Origin: Arcuatula senhousia
Taxonomy: Eukaryota > Mollusca > Bivalvia > Mytilida > Mytilidae
Assembly: GCA_963971305.1 (NCBI GenBank)
Contig: OZ020308.1
Span: 19,873,092-19,937,091 of the forward strand
Length of the DNA stretch: 64,000 nt
Direction of reading: 5' to 3'
Shown piece after piece: positions 24,231 through 35,714 of this stretch; within the stretch, counting starts at the first letter, position 1; each line of letters starts with the position of its first letter. The translations under genes were made by a program, and so were the position numbers. The notes beneath the pieces were generated by a model, which was given only the letters and a program-made list of their open reading frames with translations, was not told where the DNA came from and did no database searches.

Positions 24231-25446
24231 CAGAGATGGGGTAATCGTAATTGTAATCATTAATCAGCAAGTAATCAGAGTAATCATTAATCAGCCCAAA
24301 ATCTGATTACATGTAATTCAGTTTAATCGATTACTGGTCAAAAATAACATGTAATCATTATTACTTTTTGATTACATTCTGATTACATTGGAGAGATAGG
24401 TACATGTTTCCTAACAAGCAAGATCTACATTAATATTGTCTTAAAAATGGTATTTTGGAGTTCCAATGTTTTACAAATAATACACTTCATAATTCTTTAT
24501 CATTTTATAATAATTAAGTCAATTTTTATTGTTTTTTTTTCACTTGCTGGTATAGAAAGTAATAAAAAAATAATCAGTTTAATGTATTCAAGCACATTCA
24601 TGTAAATTTGCATATTTTTTTTAATGTCTTTAAGTATATTTTTATTGTACAATTATAAAATTGGTACATGTATGCACTATTTATTAATTTGATTTCAACT
24701 GTCAAAATTAAAGATGACAATAAATAAGGGATTAAAGGCTTAATTGCTATATAAACATCTCATTATTGTTTTGAAATGAAGACCTATAGATCCTTTCTGA
24801 CAAGTAGAGATTGAATTGATCTACAAATCTACAAAAATGTATTCCCTCATTTGTCCAAGTTGACCTTTTAAAAAATTATAAAATTTAATGGCTCTTAAAA
24901 ACAGTACAATGTGCATATATTTATTAATTCTAAAAAAAATACTATAGATATTGAAACTTATGCTTCAGAAACAATCAACAGTATATGCAATGAATTGCAT
25001 AGACTTACAAATAAAATAGCAAATACTAGACACATACATGTATGTACAAAGGTTTATTCATGATATAGTCTTATACATAAATGTTCTGTGATCATAATGA
25101 TGCGATTAATTTAGTGAGGAATACTTTTTTTTACTTAAAACTTTAAAATATGTAACACTAATGGATTTCAATTGTCTGTCTTGTTGTCTTCCACAATTGC
25201 TTACACTCATTCCCTATATATTATAGTGGTCTATAAATTTTACACCGCGATTTTATAATTTTGGGAAATGATTCATGATTAACTGTTGTAATTGTAATTT
25301 AATTTAATCGTAAATTTGGCAAAGTAATTGTAATTTAATCGATTACTTTTCAAATCGGCTGTAATTGTAATTTAATTTAATCTTAAAATTAGCAAAGTAA
25401 TTGTACTTTAATCGATTACTTTCAAATGTAATCGAACCCATCTCTG
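24231..25446. mobile_element. Non-autonomous hAT-type element with exact 8-bp TSD
   Basis: The left end starts CAGAGATGGGGTAATC, and the right end, reverse complemented, starts CAGAGATGGGTTCGATTAC. Both ends are flanked by the identical octamer CCTCACAC (24223-24230 and 25447-25454). An 8-bp duplication with CAGAG-type ends is characteristic of the hAT superfamily. Sub-terminal regions on both sides are dense in GTAATC/GATTAC and TAATCGATTAC motifs. The 1.2-kb interior has no transposase frame. Confidence 0.9.
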
Positions 25447-25454
25447 CCTCACAC

Positions 25455-25970
25455 TGACAGACACACTTGGTCGATTTTATGCACAAAGTTACACCAGGGT
25501 ACATGCAAATAGTGTTTTTACAAAATAAAAAAATCAACATTTAAACAGAGAAAACAAAATTCAATATTTGAAACCAATGGACAGCTCAATATTTGTGCAC
25601 TGCAATACACTATTGCTAGCTTTATCGATATTTACCTAAGTTCAATCTAATTAAGACTTGAAATAGCATATTGTTTTTTTATCTTATGTTTTGTGTTTCT
25701 TTGTTGTTTCATGCTGTTCTCGTTTACGTTTACTGTTTTTGTTGTTGCCCTTTTTGACTTGTGCATTCTTTTGGCGCCTTTTTGCTTCTATTTTTCATTT
25801 TTTTGTTATCATAAAAGGTTATAGGGGCAATTCTCAACTCACAGTGAGTTCTGATCGTATACTCTACTTTTAATGCCTTTCCGTGACTAATCGATGTACA
25901 CCTGCAGCAGTAAAGGCGTTATTCCACTGATTAAAATCGATTTTGATGTCATCCATATGTATATATATAT
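25455..25970. repeat. Reverse copy of dispersed repeat, then TA microsatellite
   Basis: TTTCATGCTGTTCTCGTTTACG and TTGTTGTTGCCCTTTTTGAC (25700-25765) resemble the reverse complement of the purine-rich dispersed repeat. A (TA) run lies at 25959-25972, immediately before a TTACAG-type terminus. Confidence 0.4.
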
Positions 25971-25972
25971 AT

Positions 25973-27856
25973 GTTACAGTAAAAGTGTATAATTAGGAAT
26001 TGTATATCACTACTAACTACTTAAAGTCTGAATGGTATAGTTTTTGTACTAAATCGTACTGAAATGTACTCGACCATTCTGAAAAAAGTCTGATATGTGC
26101 TTAACTGTACTCGACCAAAGTCTGAAAAGTCTTAAAAAGACTAAATTGTACTTGACAATTACAAATTTATTATTGTCAGTCTAAAATGTTCTCGACCAAG
26201 TCTAAATTGTACTCGACAAAGTCTGAATGTACTCGACCTTGTCTAAAACGTACTTAACTAATTAAAAATCAGTTAAGTTTATAAAACATTAAAGATTTTA
26301 TCTAATATTACAAAAATGTCTTAATTAAAGATTTAATAAGGTCGAGAATGTTTTAGTAAGGTTAAGTACAATTCAGACTTGGTCGAGTACATTTAAGAAT
26401 TTACATTTTCTTCCATATCTATCTGATAATTAACTTTAATTTAGGTCGAGTAAAATCAAGTACTTTTCAGACTAATTCAGACATTTAAGTACATGTTCAG
26501 ACTTTTTAGAGAAACTCATACTTTATTCGAGTACAGTTAAGCACGTTTCAGACTTTTTCAGTATGGTCGAGTACATTTAAGAATTTACATTTTCTTCCAT
26601 ATCTATCTGATAATTAACTTTTATTTAGGTCGAGTAAAATTAAGTACTTTTCAGACTAATTCAGATAATTAAGTACATGTTCAGACTTTTTAGAGAAAAT
26701 CAGACTTTGGTCGAGGACAGTTAATCACGTTTCAGACTTTTTCAGAATGGTCGAGTACATTTAAGTACGGTTAAGTACAAATACTATACCATTCAGACTT
26801 TTGGTAGTTTGAAGTGATATAGTTCCTTAAATTATTTATCCAAAAACATGTCAAGCAAAGCAAAATAAGCACAGAGCATAACTTTCATAGAAATTTACCC
26901 CTTTAGATGACACATATTTATCCCCCTGGATTTGGAAATCACTCCTGTTCTCAGTGTACAAGTACAGCACATTATTACACATGTATTTAAGGATATGTTA
27001 AGATTGCAACACAATGCACATAAAACTGTTTTTTTTACCAAGAACGTTTGTTTGCTTGTTTCAAATTAATTTTATTTTTCGAATTTATTACAATTATATC
27101 TTTTTACTGAATGATTCAAATTTTTAAGATCTAAATTATCTTTACATATCAAAAGCAAGTCGGACTACATGTAAACATAGACTATTATAGTGGAATATTT
27201 GACAGAGAAACTCCTGAAGAAAAAGTATGACTATTTAGTTGACGTTAAGGCTTTATAACCCTGCAATACTACCCAAAATACACACGAGTCATAAACATCT
27301 GCCCTGGATAAGGACCTTTACCAAAGTTTTTTAATGCTGAGAAACATTAGAGCCTGAGCCTTATGTTCTTTGACACACTTTCTGATAGATCATGAAAGAA
27401 CTGTTAGTGAAACAGAAAATTTAAAAGAGACCGAATAAAGATTTTTTGGCTGGTTCTTTCCTCTGACCAAAATTAAGCAAAAATTCCATTTAAGATAAAT
27501 TTATTGAAATTGACTTCGCTGTTATCATTTTATTTCATTTTGGTTTTAGATTAGTTTACCATACAGACATAATAAAAAATCTCGGTATATAAAAAGAAAA
27601 TCAATTAGAGAGTGAATTAAAATAAAATAGTTATTTAGAAGTATAATATTTTTTTTGAGAGATTCAATGATTGGAACGCTTGTCCTCTTTTCTACAAGGT
27701 TACTAAAATCAAATCAGTAAATTTGTATAAAAACTTCTTTAAAAATAAGTAATTATGTAAAACTACTGTCATTATATATATTTTCTAACCTATATATTTG
27801 GTAATTATACATATTTACTGAAATTTCAGGAATTATCTATTATCTTTTACTGTAAC
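25973..27856. mobile_element. Region bounded by inverted GTTACAGTAAAA termini
   Basis: GTTACAGTAAAAGTGTATAA begins at 25973 and its inverted counterpart TTTTACTGTAAC ends at 27856, both next to TA-rich sequence. The same terminus bounds the MITE copies at 33583 and 39672-46582. Here the two ends are 1.9 kb apart, so the MITE is probably interrupted by other insertions, including the palindromic block at 25995-26840. No gene is present. Confidence 0.5.
25995..26840. repeat. Large palindrome of GTACTCGACC / GGTCGAGTAC repeats
   Basis: The left arm reads TATATCACTACTAACTAC, then AGTCTGAATGGTATAG, and the right arm repeats it inverted (CTATACCATTCAGACT, then GTAGTTTGAAGTGATATA). Between them GTACTCGACC recurs on the left side (26067-26260) and GGTCGAGTAC on the right side (26381-26760). 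Within the right arm a 184-bp unit is tandemly repeated, starting at 26381, 26565 and partly 26749. The arms are about 250 bp, so the transcript or single strand would form a long hairpin. It looks like a foldback MITE. Confidence 0.7.
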
Positions 27857-27859
27857 ATA

Positions 27860-29330
27860 TATTTAGATTCCATATACATTCATGTTGACATTACATTTTT
27901 ATGAGTAGTGAATTGATTTTGCTTGCTTTAACAAATTGACAATCGAAATCATATAATTATGATTCATATTCCCTTTATAATGATAAATCGACGACTTCTG
28001 AAGTTATAATTTTGATACTAGATATTGAAGAAAAAGTAACACAACTTGGACCATTTTACATTTTAAAAATAATCTCAGGTGTTAAGTAACACACTATTGA
28101 GCTGTTAAAAGTTGTTAGTTTTTGAAAAAAACTATTTATCTGATTTCATATAAATAAATTTTCTAACAAACACGGAACAAGTACAAACACGATTTCTGAG
28201 GAAGGGAAGACGGACATTTGCTATATAAAATAATGTTAATAATGAAAAAAAATTGTCCTGACGGCTTGACAAAATTTTCTTTAGAAAAGATATATTTAAA
28301 GGCGACCTTCAAGTTTAGTCCCTCTAAATTATGCTATTTTTCCCGAAGTTCTATTAAGTGTTTAAGATAGATAGAAAACGAAAATTGTTGACTTTGGTAG
28401 TAAATTTGCATTTCAATTTGCAAAAAAAAATTAATAAAAGATAGAGCTACTACTTTCTCAAATATTAAGTTACTTTGATTTTCATTTAACTAAATAAGCT
28501 CATTGTGGTTAAACATTTGACCGTTTATTAAAACTATTGCCCTTTTCATGTTTAAAAACGCTAGTTTTGCCTTCAAGTCTAAAGTGAGGCACTGAAATCA
28601 GACGAGCGCATTGGGCTTCTGGGAACTTTGTTTATTTTGCCTTTCACTTTATATAGCAATTTATTTTAATTCCTTATAAGATTTGTCGGCAAAGTAAGGC
28701 CAAAATATGAATAAACGAATTTTGTTTCATGCGAAAAAGAAAACCAAAAACAAACATCTACAAATAAGAATGTTGAACACATGAAAGTACAGAATCGAGT
28801 ACGCTATGTAATTTACAAGAAACGGACTTCTTAAAATTAGGTATTTCTTTCTTTTTCTATATATATGAGGAAAAAATTGCTAGCTTATTATATCCGATAT
28901 AATCGTGTTAAAACAATAACATATTTATTCATTTAATATATTTTCGAACAGGGTATTAACTTGGTGTTATAACATTTTATACCCTAGCTTAAAGTAATAT
29001 GGATATCCCTACGTTACACCTTGCAACACCCATCTCTTATCGAAATCTCCTTTTAAGTCACAAAATTGAATTTTGCCCAATGATCTGATTGATTTTGAAT
29101 TATAAAAAAACATGGGCATAGCCATAATACATCTTATAAAAAACATGGACATAGCCATAATACATCAAGGCTGTACACATCTCTTATCAAAACTTTCATC
29201 AAATTTTTTGCAATGTATCGTAGATATACATCTTAAAAAAAATATCTGATTTAAGATATATGGGTGATATTTATGTGATATATGTACGTGATCAATGTAA
29301 TATGCAAATGTGTCTTCAAATAAATTACTA
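27860..29330. repeat. Gene-free; one short tandem duplication
   Basis: Mostly unique AT-rich DNA. A ~40-bp unit containing AAACATGGGCATAGCCATAA is tandemly duplicated at about 29105-29168. No exon is supported here; this may be intron of the minus-strand gene that starts at 29471. Confidence 0.4.
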
Positions 29331-29335
29331 CTTAC

Positions 29336-29471
29336 ATTTTTTCAGTTGTTCTGGTTTGACTACAAACAATGGTGGTGGCTTCGTGAACAGTGGGTCTGGA
29401 CCAATTGGTCTCCGTAAAATACCATGAACAACGCCAAAACTCAGTGCCAGAAATACACAGGATAATTTCAT
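29336..29471 (-). CDS. First coding exon of a small secreted protein
   Basis: The minus strand starts at ATG 29471 and encodes MKLSCVFLALSFGVVHG, a compact hydrophobic signal peptide, followed by a proline-rich stretch (ILRRPIGPDPLFTKPPP, LFVVKPEQLKK). It ends in phase 1 at a strong donor GTAAGTAG (29328-29335). The unspliced frame would stop two codons later, so splicing is the simpler reading. I do not recognise the family; size and composition would suit a secreted peptide, shell-matrix or defence protein, but this is not shown. Downstream exons would lie at lower coordinates; the candidate exon at 15087-15157 is one possibility. Confidence 0.6.
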
Positions 29472-29542
29472 TATAGTGAAATTTAAGATGTATATCTATT
29501 TCTCAAGTAGCAAAACTGTATTTTTGTTGAAAAAGGATTACG

Positions 29543-29550
29543 TATTTATA
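29543..29550 (-). promoter_or_regulatory. TATA box for the secreted-protein exon
   Basis: TATAAATA on the minus strand lies about 75 bases upstream of the ATG at 29471. Transcription would start roughly 30 bases downstream, leaving a short 5' leader. The position suits a core promoter; it has not been tested. Confidence 0.4.
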
Positions 29551-29559
29551 TTACAAGGT

Positions 29560-30700
29560 AATGATAAAACATTTAACAGCTGCATGCTCGCTTTACAAGT
29601 CATTTGACGTAAAAATAAAACATATCCTAATGCAAAACATACTTACTTAAGCCAATTTAAGTTTGGTTTCTGAATTCAAGGTGCGATTTTTTCACTTCAT
29701 TATATATCAATAAATGCATGGGTTTTACATTCAATGCAGTTTTTCTGTGTTTCTAAAACGTAGTGGGACGGCTATAAACGTAGCAAACCGTATAGACACG
29801 TAGTTAAAATCGTCTATAGACATAGAGACACAAGAATATAAACGTGATTTGGCCAGTTTGTAAAGTCTGCAAAGGAAAACATGGCTATATTTTTGTACGT
29901 GACAAATGAGTACTAGAGATCATCGGACTGTTGACCTTCTACGTTCTTTTCTCCATTTGACTAATATATACATTTGAAGCTTCTGCAGAGGCAGATCCAG
30001 TAGGAAGGGGTTCCTGGGGTTGGACCACCACTTTTGATTAATTTTTTTAGAAAACTAAATACTTTTCAAATATATTTTGTTGTTTATATGCATGTTAAAT
30101 TTTGCTTCGCAAAACATATTTTAGTTTGCAATACAAATTTACTTAGACTTTCGGTTAATTAACAGTTGGAAGGTGTTTTAGAATTGAATGACTTAAAAAC
30201 ATGAGGTGTTTAACTTTTTTCCATGTGTAATTCTAACTTTAATTAAAAACCTGTTACATATTGCACTAGTACTGCTAAGCACATTGCGGCGTATGGACAA
30301 TGCAACATGGACAATGCAACATATGATAAAAATATTTTATTAGAGTCTGAGTTGGTTCTAAAATGCCAGAACATTTAATTGAAGTAGTGTGATAGTGATA
30401 TACAAAAAAAATACAGGATCAGTCAAATTTGTCTTTTCATTATTGATACACTGGTAAAAAGAAGATTGCAGTCACAGTGACAATAAATACTGCTTTTACT
30501 GCTTAGGGTATACTTTGTTTAGTATTTTTGCGTCGTCATTGAAGTTACATATGTAATCATTGCTTAGTTTCCATGTGTTAATAAAAATAACAATACTAAA
30601 ATTGAAAAAAATCCAGTTAAAAAAAACATAAAACAAAAAAATCAAGCGTCTATTGGTCCATTTTCTAATGATTTTGGAATTGCACATTTGTGTATAAATC
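29560..30700. other. No recognisable gene or repeat
   Basis: AT-rich. Short repeated words such as AAACGTAG and CGTCTATAGAC occur near 29755-29840, without larger structure. Confidence 0.4.
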
Positions 30701-30704
30701 ATCC

Positions 30705-31745
30705 GTATTGTTTATTTACGCCTGCAGACAAGGCTTCCAATAATATAGTTTTTATATGTTAAGCACATTATTACAATTGTATAATAAAAGAACAAGGCAT
30801 TGATGGTAATACTTCCGCTAGTGCTACATACAAACGGACTACATTTAACAAAGATGAAAGCATAGCCAATCATAGTTCTTTTATGTCCTCTTTCAATATT
30901 CAAATGAAAAAGGAACATAATGAGTTACCATTTGTACTGGATACCTAAACTTCACAAAAATCCGTACAAAGAAAGGTATATAGCTGGATCTTTGTCATGT
31001 TCAACTACAGAGCTGTCCGTCCATTTAACTAAAATCTTGTCTGCTGTCAAAGAAGGTCAACAAGCATACTGAGACACTATTTATAATCGTAGTGGAATCA
31101 ACCATATGTGGATTTTGAAAAACTCAAAAGATTTGTTAGATCATTTTAAATCTAGATCATTTTCTGAAGTTCACTCTTTGAAAACGTTCGATTTTTCAAC
31201 ATTGACATTTCCTCATTGACAACATATTTGTCACCTTCGGAGGAGAGCTTTTTCAACAACAAATCGGCATTTCAATGGGCACAAACTGTGCTCCTCTCCT
31301 CGCCGATTTGTTTTTATACTCTTACGAGACTGAATTTCTTCAGGGAATCGTAAAGAGCAAGAAGATGAAAGAGGCAAGGTCATTTAATATTACATTCAGA
31401 TATATTGATGATGTCCTTTCTGTCAATAACATCTCATTTTGTAGATGGATTCCTTCAATATATCCTCCAGAATTGGAGATTAAAGAGACCACCGAATCAA
31501 ATTGCTTCACGTCTTTCTTGGATTTGCACCTCGAATTTGACCCAAGTGGTCATCTCAGTACAAAAATTTACGAAAAAAGAGACGATTTTAATTTTCAAAT
31601 TATTATTTTCCTAATCTACAGAGCAATAAACCTACTTCCCCGGCATACGGTGTTTATATTTCACAATTTATTCGTTTTTGTCATTTTCTCTGGACAATGA
31701 GATTGATGATTCAAGTTCGGTAGTTTTGTTATTTATTTATTTAGT
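30705..31745 (+). pseudogene. Penelope-like element, internally deleted, plus strand
   Basis: Parts of the RT region appear in order on the plus strand: ADKASNNIVF (broken), YWIPKLHKNPYKERYIAG, then FDFST, then a deletion of roughly 190 bp, and from 31275 MGTNCAPLLADLFLYSYE, FRYIDDVLSVN (YIDD near 31403-31412), PPELEIKETTESN and LDLHLEFDPSGHLSTKIYE. A stop interrupts QAY*DTIYN, and the frame is lost after DDFNFQI. The end (TTTTCTCTGGACAATGAGATTG, AGTTCGGTAGTTTTGTTA) matches, inverted, the flank of the copy at 21955. This copy is an opposite-strand relative of the 21955-23610 copy. Confidence 0.85.
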
Positions 31746-31982
31746 CATGGACCAATGCAATAAGGACTATTTCGACAATCGCTGGTCACGTTTAAAACTT
31801 CTGGCTATCTTATATGTTCTGGATTTTTTAAAATTGTTGTTTGTTCATGTTGGTTTGTCGGATATACTTTTTCTACATCTTCCTATCGCCTTTAAGAAGA
31901 CTGGTCTTTACCTTTTTTCTAAACTCATTTCACATTCTGAGGATAATCTGAATATGAACACTATACTCCTACTTTAAAATGA

Positions 31983-32117
31983 CTCCACTGGTTACCAGTA
32001 CAATATCAATGTAAATGCAAACTGTTACTATATATTTTCAAAGCGATGAACGATAAACCGCCAAATTATGTACAGGAACTTGTAACCATATACAAACAAC
32101 GAAGAACTTAGCGGTCT
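31983..32117 (+). pseudogene. Non-LTR retrotransposon (LINE) C-terminal remnant
   Basis: The plus strand reads LHWLPVQYQCKCKLLLYIFK, then AMNDKPPNYVQELVTIYKQR and RT*RS. The LHWLPV...K.....KA.......Y..EL....Y...R.LRS pattern is the conserved C-terminal segment that follows the RT domain of many CR1/RTE-type LINEs. An in-frame TAG at 32109-32111 and the absence of the RT domain upstream show it is a short dead fragment. Confidence 0.75.
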
Positions 32118-32304
32118 TAAAGTAGCATGTTGTTAGAAAAAACGTTAGGATAGAGGTGCTACGACAAGTCGGACGCTGTTTTATGGAAAATCGTATTTTT
32201 AAATCTTCGGAGTATCCAAAGTGATGATAACTTAAAAATAACAGGTATTAATCTTTAGCTTTTTCATGTAATATTTTATGCATGTTTAATTCTTTATTAT
32301 CTCT

Positions 32305-32480
32305 TACAAGAAGCAAAGATGTACCAAAGGGGTAATCAACATCATAAAACCGTAAAGACAAAGACAAAAACTGGTAGACAAAAAAAACTGAAGTCAAAAC
32401 GAGAGTGAACTCAGGTGTTCCGGAAGAATAAGCAGTTACTGCTTGCTATAGCAGACTCGTCACGTTGCCAAATATCGAGT
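32305..32480 (+). repeat. Purine-rich dispersed repeat (PLE-associated tail)
   Basis: AAGATGTACCAAAGGGGTAA, GAGAGTGAACTCAGGTGT and TTACTGCTTGCTATAGCAG match 54250-54500. It follows PLE and LINE remnants. Confidence 0.5.
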
Positions 32481-33575
32481 AAGTGTTGGTCAAAATTTTG
32501 ATAAGACTACAAAAAACAACATTCATACATTAGAAATGATTTAAACAATTAGTTTTTTTGTTGAACACCTTTTGTGTAGTCATGTGACAAAAAGGGCACA
32601 AAAACTTGTTTTGGATCTTAAGTGACAAAAAGGCTTAAAATTACATTTTAAATCCTTGTATCATGATATTAAAGTCTTCATGCAAAGTTACAAAAAATAT
32701 TTCTCGAAGACAAGATCGATTTTTAAAAAAAATTATTTATTCGGTATGTTTGACGTTACTTTTTTTTAACTTTTTTGCTCTATTTGTCAACTTATGAAAA
32801 TTACTCTTGTAAAAAGTTAATTATTTTTACAAAACTACACCTTTTTAAGAACAGAACTTGGTAAATATGAAAATTTCACCCGAAAGAGAGAACGATTGTA
32901 GCCGAAAGCTTGGTGGTAGTAATAGAAGCTCATACAAATATCTGAAAAGCTAATACAAACTTTGAACAAAGTTGTTAGATTTTGTAAAAATAAATAAATC
33001 AGAATGTGAACAGAGTTCTGTACGACAGTTGTACGAGGGTTGTTCGACTTTGTGTTCAACACACGATGGATATAAGATGCATTTTAAAACAATTATTTTG
33101 ATATTACCGTTGAAAATTACATAGGAAATTCTTGTTGCTGATAAAGCTTAACTATATTTTGTTGTTGTTGTTGTGTCTCTACTTCTTCGTTTTAACCATC
33201 GGAAGATGTGTCTCCTATAATCCTAATAATGTTACTTCTGTTATTTTCTTTCTTTCAAGAGTTATTGTCTTAGTTTTGCTGACGTGATAGGTCAAGCAGA
33301 ATAGAACGCTAGTAGCTTGACGAACGTATTTTTATGTTGCAAATAATAGGAACTGCTTCCCAGTCATAAGCACACGACGATGAGTTCACTCACGTTATAC
33401 TTGATTTCGCGATTTTATTGCTATTTAGTGTGTGTGTGTGTGTGTGTAAATGTTTTCGTGTTGTTCTCATTCATGTTTACTGGTTTTGTTTTAGCTTTTT
33501 CGAATTTCAAAATTTTAATGTCTCCTTGGTACCACATTGTTTCTGAAAAAAACTTGTGTCATTGTCAATAATATA
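32480..33575. other. No gene seen; GT microsatellite
   Basis: A (GT)n run lies near 33427-33450 and a (TA)n run near 33570-33582. No supported gene. Confidence 0.45.
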
Positions 33576-33582
33576 TATATAT

Positions 33583-33745
33583 GTTACAGTAAATGTATGT
33601 AATTAAGAGTTTCATGAAATTACTGAAAATTCTGGAATTTCATGTACTTTCTAAGGGACTTGGTAATTACGTGAAATTACTGATTTTTATCAGAAATTAC
33701 ATTGAATTACTGAAAATTTTAGGGAATTTTACACACATTTACTGA
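33583..33745. mobile_element. ~160-bp MITE with GTTACAGTAAATG ends
   Basis: It starts GTTACAGTAAATGTATGTAA and ends TTACACACATTTACTG (inverted). Both ends and the middle contain several AATTTCATG/GAAATTACT motifs in alternating orientation. Its length and ends match the reconstructed second copy split around 39753-46501. The copy sits next to a TA microsatellite, as do the other members. Confidence 0.65.
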
Positions 33746-33998
33746 AAACAAAATCAATTATTATAGTTCATTTATCAAAATATTTGTACTGAAATATATT
33801 AGAAAAGGTGTTTTTGAAGTAAAAGAAAAATCAAAACCAAAAGAAAGTTAATGTTTCAAACCATGCAAGTTGGAGGAGTGTACATGTTTTCCCATATTCT
33901 TTGAACTGTGTTTTTGTGTGCATAATCAAACATTGCCATTCTTGGATAAAGAGAGGTTCAAAGGTTCATAATTTCATATTATAAATTAAGTACTTACC

Positions 33999-34142
33999 TG
34001 ACATATGTACTTAAGGATTTTCAATCTCGTGATAATAGACTCGCCCGGAATTAAAAATCCCGTGCCCGAACCGGTAATACCTATAAACTTCCGGTTTCCG
34101 CCTAGCTTCAGTTTTTCAATTTCGGCGACCAAAACACACGCA
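33999..34142 (+). repeat. Left inverted terminal repeat of DIRS-like element
   Basis: CTGACATATGTACTTAAGG, CTCGCCCGGAATTAAAAA, CCGGTTTCCGCCTAGCTT and GGCGACCAAAAC occur here and, inverted, at 38943-39060. The left copy has about 24 additional bases (around CCGGTAATACCTATAAACTT) absent from the right copy. Confidence 0.85.
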
Positions 34143-34185
34143 TTTTGGTCGCTCTCTTCACTCGCTTCGAATATTTTCTACAATT

Positions 34186-35710
34186 ATGGAAGTTGTACGC
34201 GAACACGATATGTCGGGTAATGAAGATACTCACGACAAGTCTTCTAGTGACGGAGAATTAATAAGAACTCCGGGTTCACCTCCACCAAAAACACGTAAGA
34301 GAAAGTCAAGGTTAAAATACGTCCTGTTGGAGGAGAAATGGAATGAAAAGTTTAATGGCTTAAACAGTAAGCTAGATACTTATGTAATTTTTGTTGAAAA
34401 GCAGGCAGAAAGAGAGGCTCATAGAGAGGTAATGCAACAAAATGAATTGTCAAATAGGCAAATTCATACTGACAATAATGACTTGTCACAAAGACAGTCT
34501 AGTGCTGATATCTTGTCACAAAGGCAGGATTCTGACAATTTGCCACCAAGGCATGAGAGTAATTTGTCACAAAGACAAAATGATGTGCCAGGACCGTCAC
34601 AAAGGCGGACTTATTCTGGTCATCATGATGAGACAGAGTCAGAGGACGAAGAAAGTCCTCAATCAGATGATGACTTTCTTTGAGGCCAGGACACCATGAG
34701 GTCCTAGGTTCTTGTTCTGAAGATGACGCTAAATCTGGTGATGAACAACATCAAAAGAAAACTAAGAAAGATCTGTTTGACATTTTTGGGGAAGATGCGA
34801 TTGCCAAAAAAAAAAACTGAAAAGAAGGTTGGCATTACGCTTGATAAGTCCCAAAAAAGAGGTTCTTATGGGCCATTGGCGGGCACAAAAACCTAATTTA
34901 ATTACTGCTTTCACTGAAGAGACTAAGGAGCTCTTTCCAGTGGATGAGTCGTCTGAGGAATTCTTACAGGTTCCTGCGCTAGACGATTTGGATGGAAGCT
35001 GTCTGGTCAAAAGACATGGTAATAAAGCTTCTTTTTCCAAAGGGAAATATTTGTTTTCTCAGCCGTATAAGATGTTGGAGAAAATTGCATACAGAGGGCA
35101 ATTAGTTAGCCACTTGGGTATTGTTATCAGCATGTACATTCAACAAGGCTTAGGTAACTTAATTGAGACCTTGTCTGAGTCCAGACCAGATGTTGATAAA
35201 GCTGTGAGTCAGGTAAGAGACATCTTTGCAATGTCAACCAAACAACTTGATTAGGTTGGCAGAGCTGGTGCTTTTCACCACATTATAAAAAGACAACTGT
35301 GCATGTCTGACACTTCTTTGTCTCTTTTGCCAGATTTTAGAGACATTTCTGATTTACCTTTGTCAGGAAATGGGGTTTTTGGCAATGATTTAGTTAAAGC
35401 TCTTAAAGCTAGGAAAGACAAAGATAAAGCTCTTGATGAGTTATTGCCGGACATCTTCCCAAAATCTGACAAGAAAAGGAAATCTACATCTGAGGACAGT
35501 GCTTAAGGCAAGAAACCTCGTTACGACAAAGATAAGATACATGTAGACAAGGACAAGGAAAAGTCAAAGTTCAGTATTCTTAAGGTGTCTTCATGACCCA
35601 AGAAACCAGCCAGAAAAGTCTGGAACCAGTCTGGGGACAAATCTAAGACGGAGTCTGCTAGTCAGCCGAAATCTTCTTTCCCACCCATGGGAAGGAAGCC
35701 TCGGAAATGA
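34186..35710 (+). pseudogene. DIRS-like ORF1 (gag-like), broken
   Basis: The first open part (34186-34683) encodes 165 residues: a basic patch (KTRKRKSRLK), a likely coiled coil (EKWNEKFNGLNSKLD) and a Q/R-rich repeat (LSQRQ repeated). A frame change near 34681 and another at the A-run 34807-34818 are needed to reach DLFDIFGEDAIA and then MGHWRAQKPNLITAF. From 34829 the frame stays the same to 35710 but has stops at 35252 (TAG), 35504 (TAA) and near 35594 (TGA). The C-terminus is lysine-rich (KKPARKVW, MGRKPRK). The position before the RT suits a gag-like nucleic-acid binding protein; no zinc knuckle is visible. Confidence 0.75.
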
Positions 35711-35714
35711 CACG

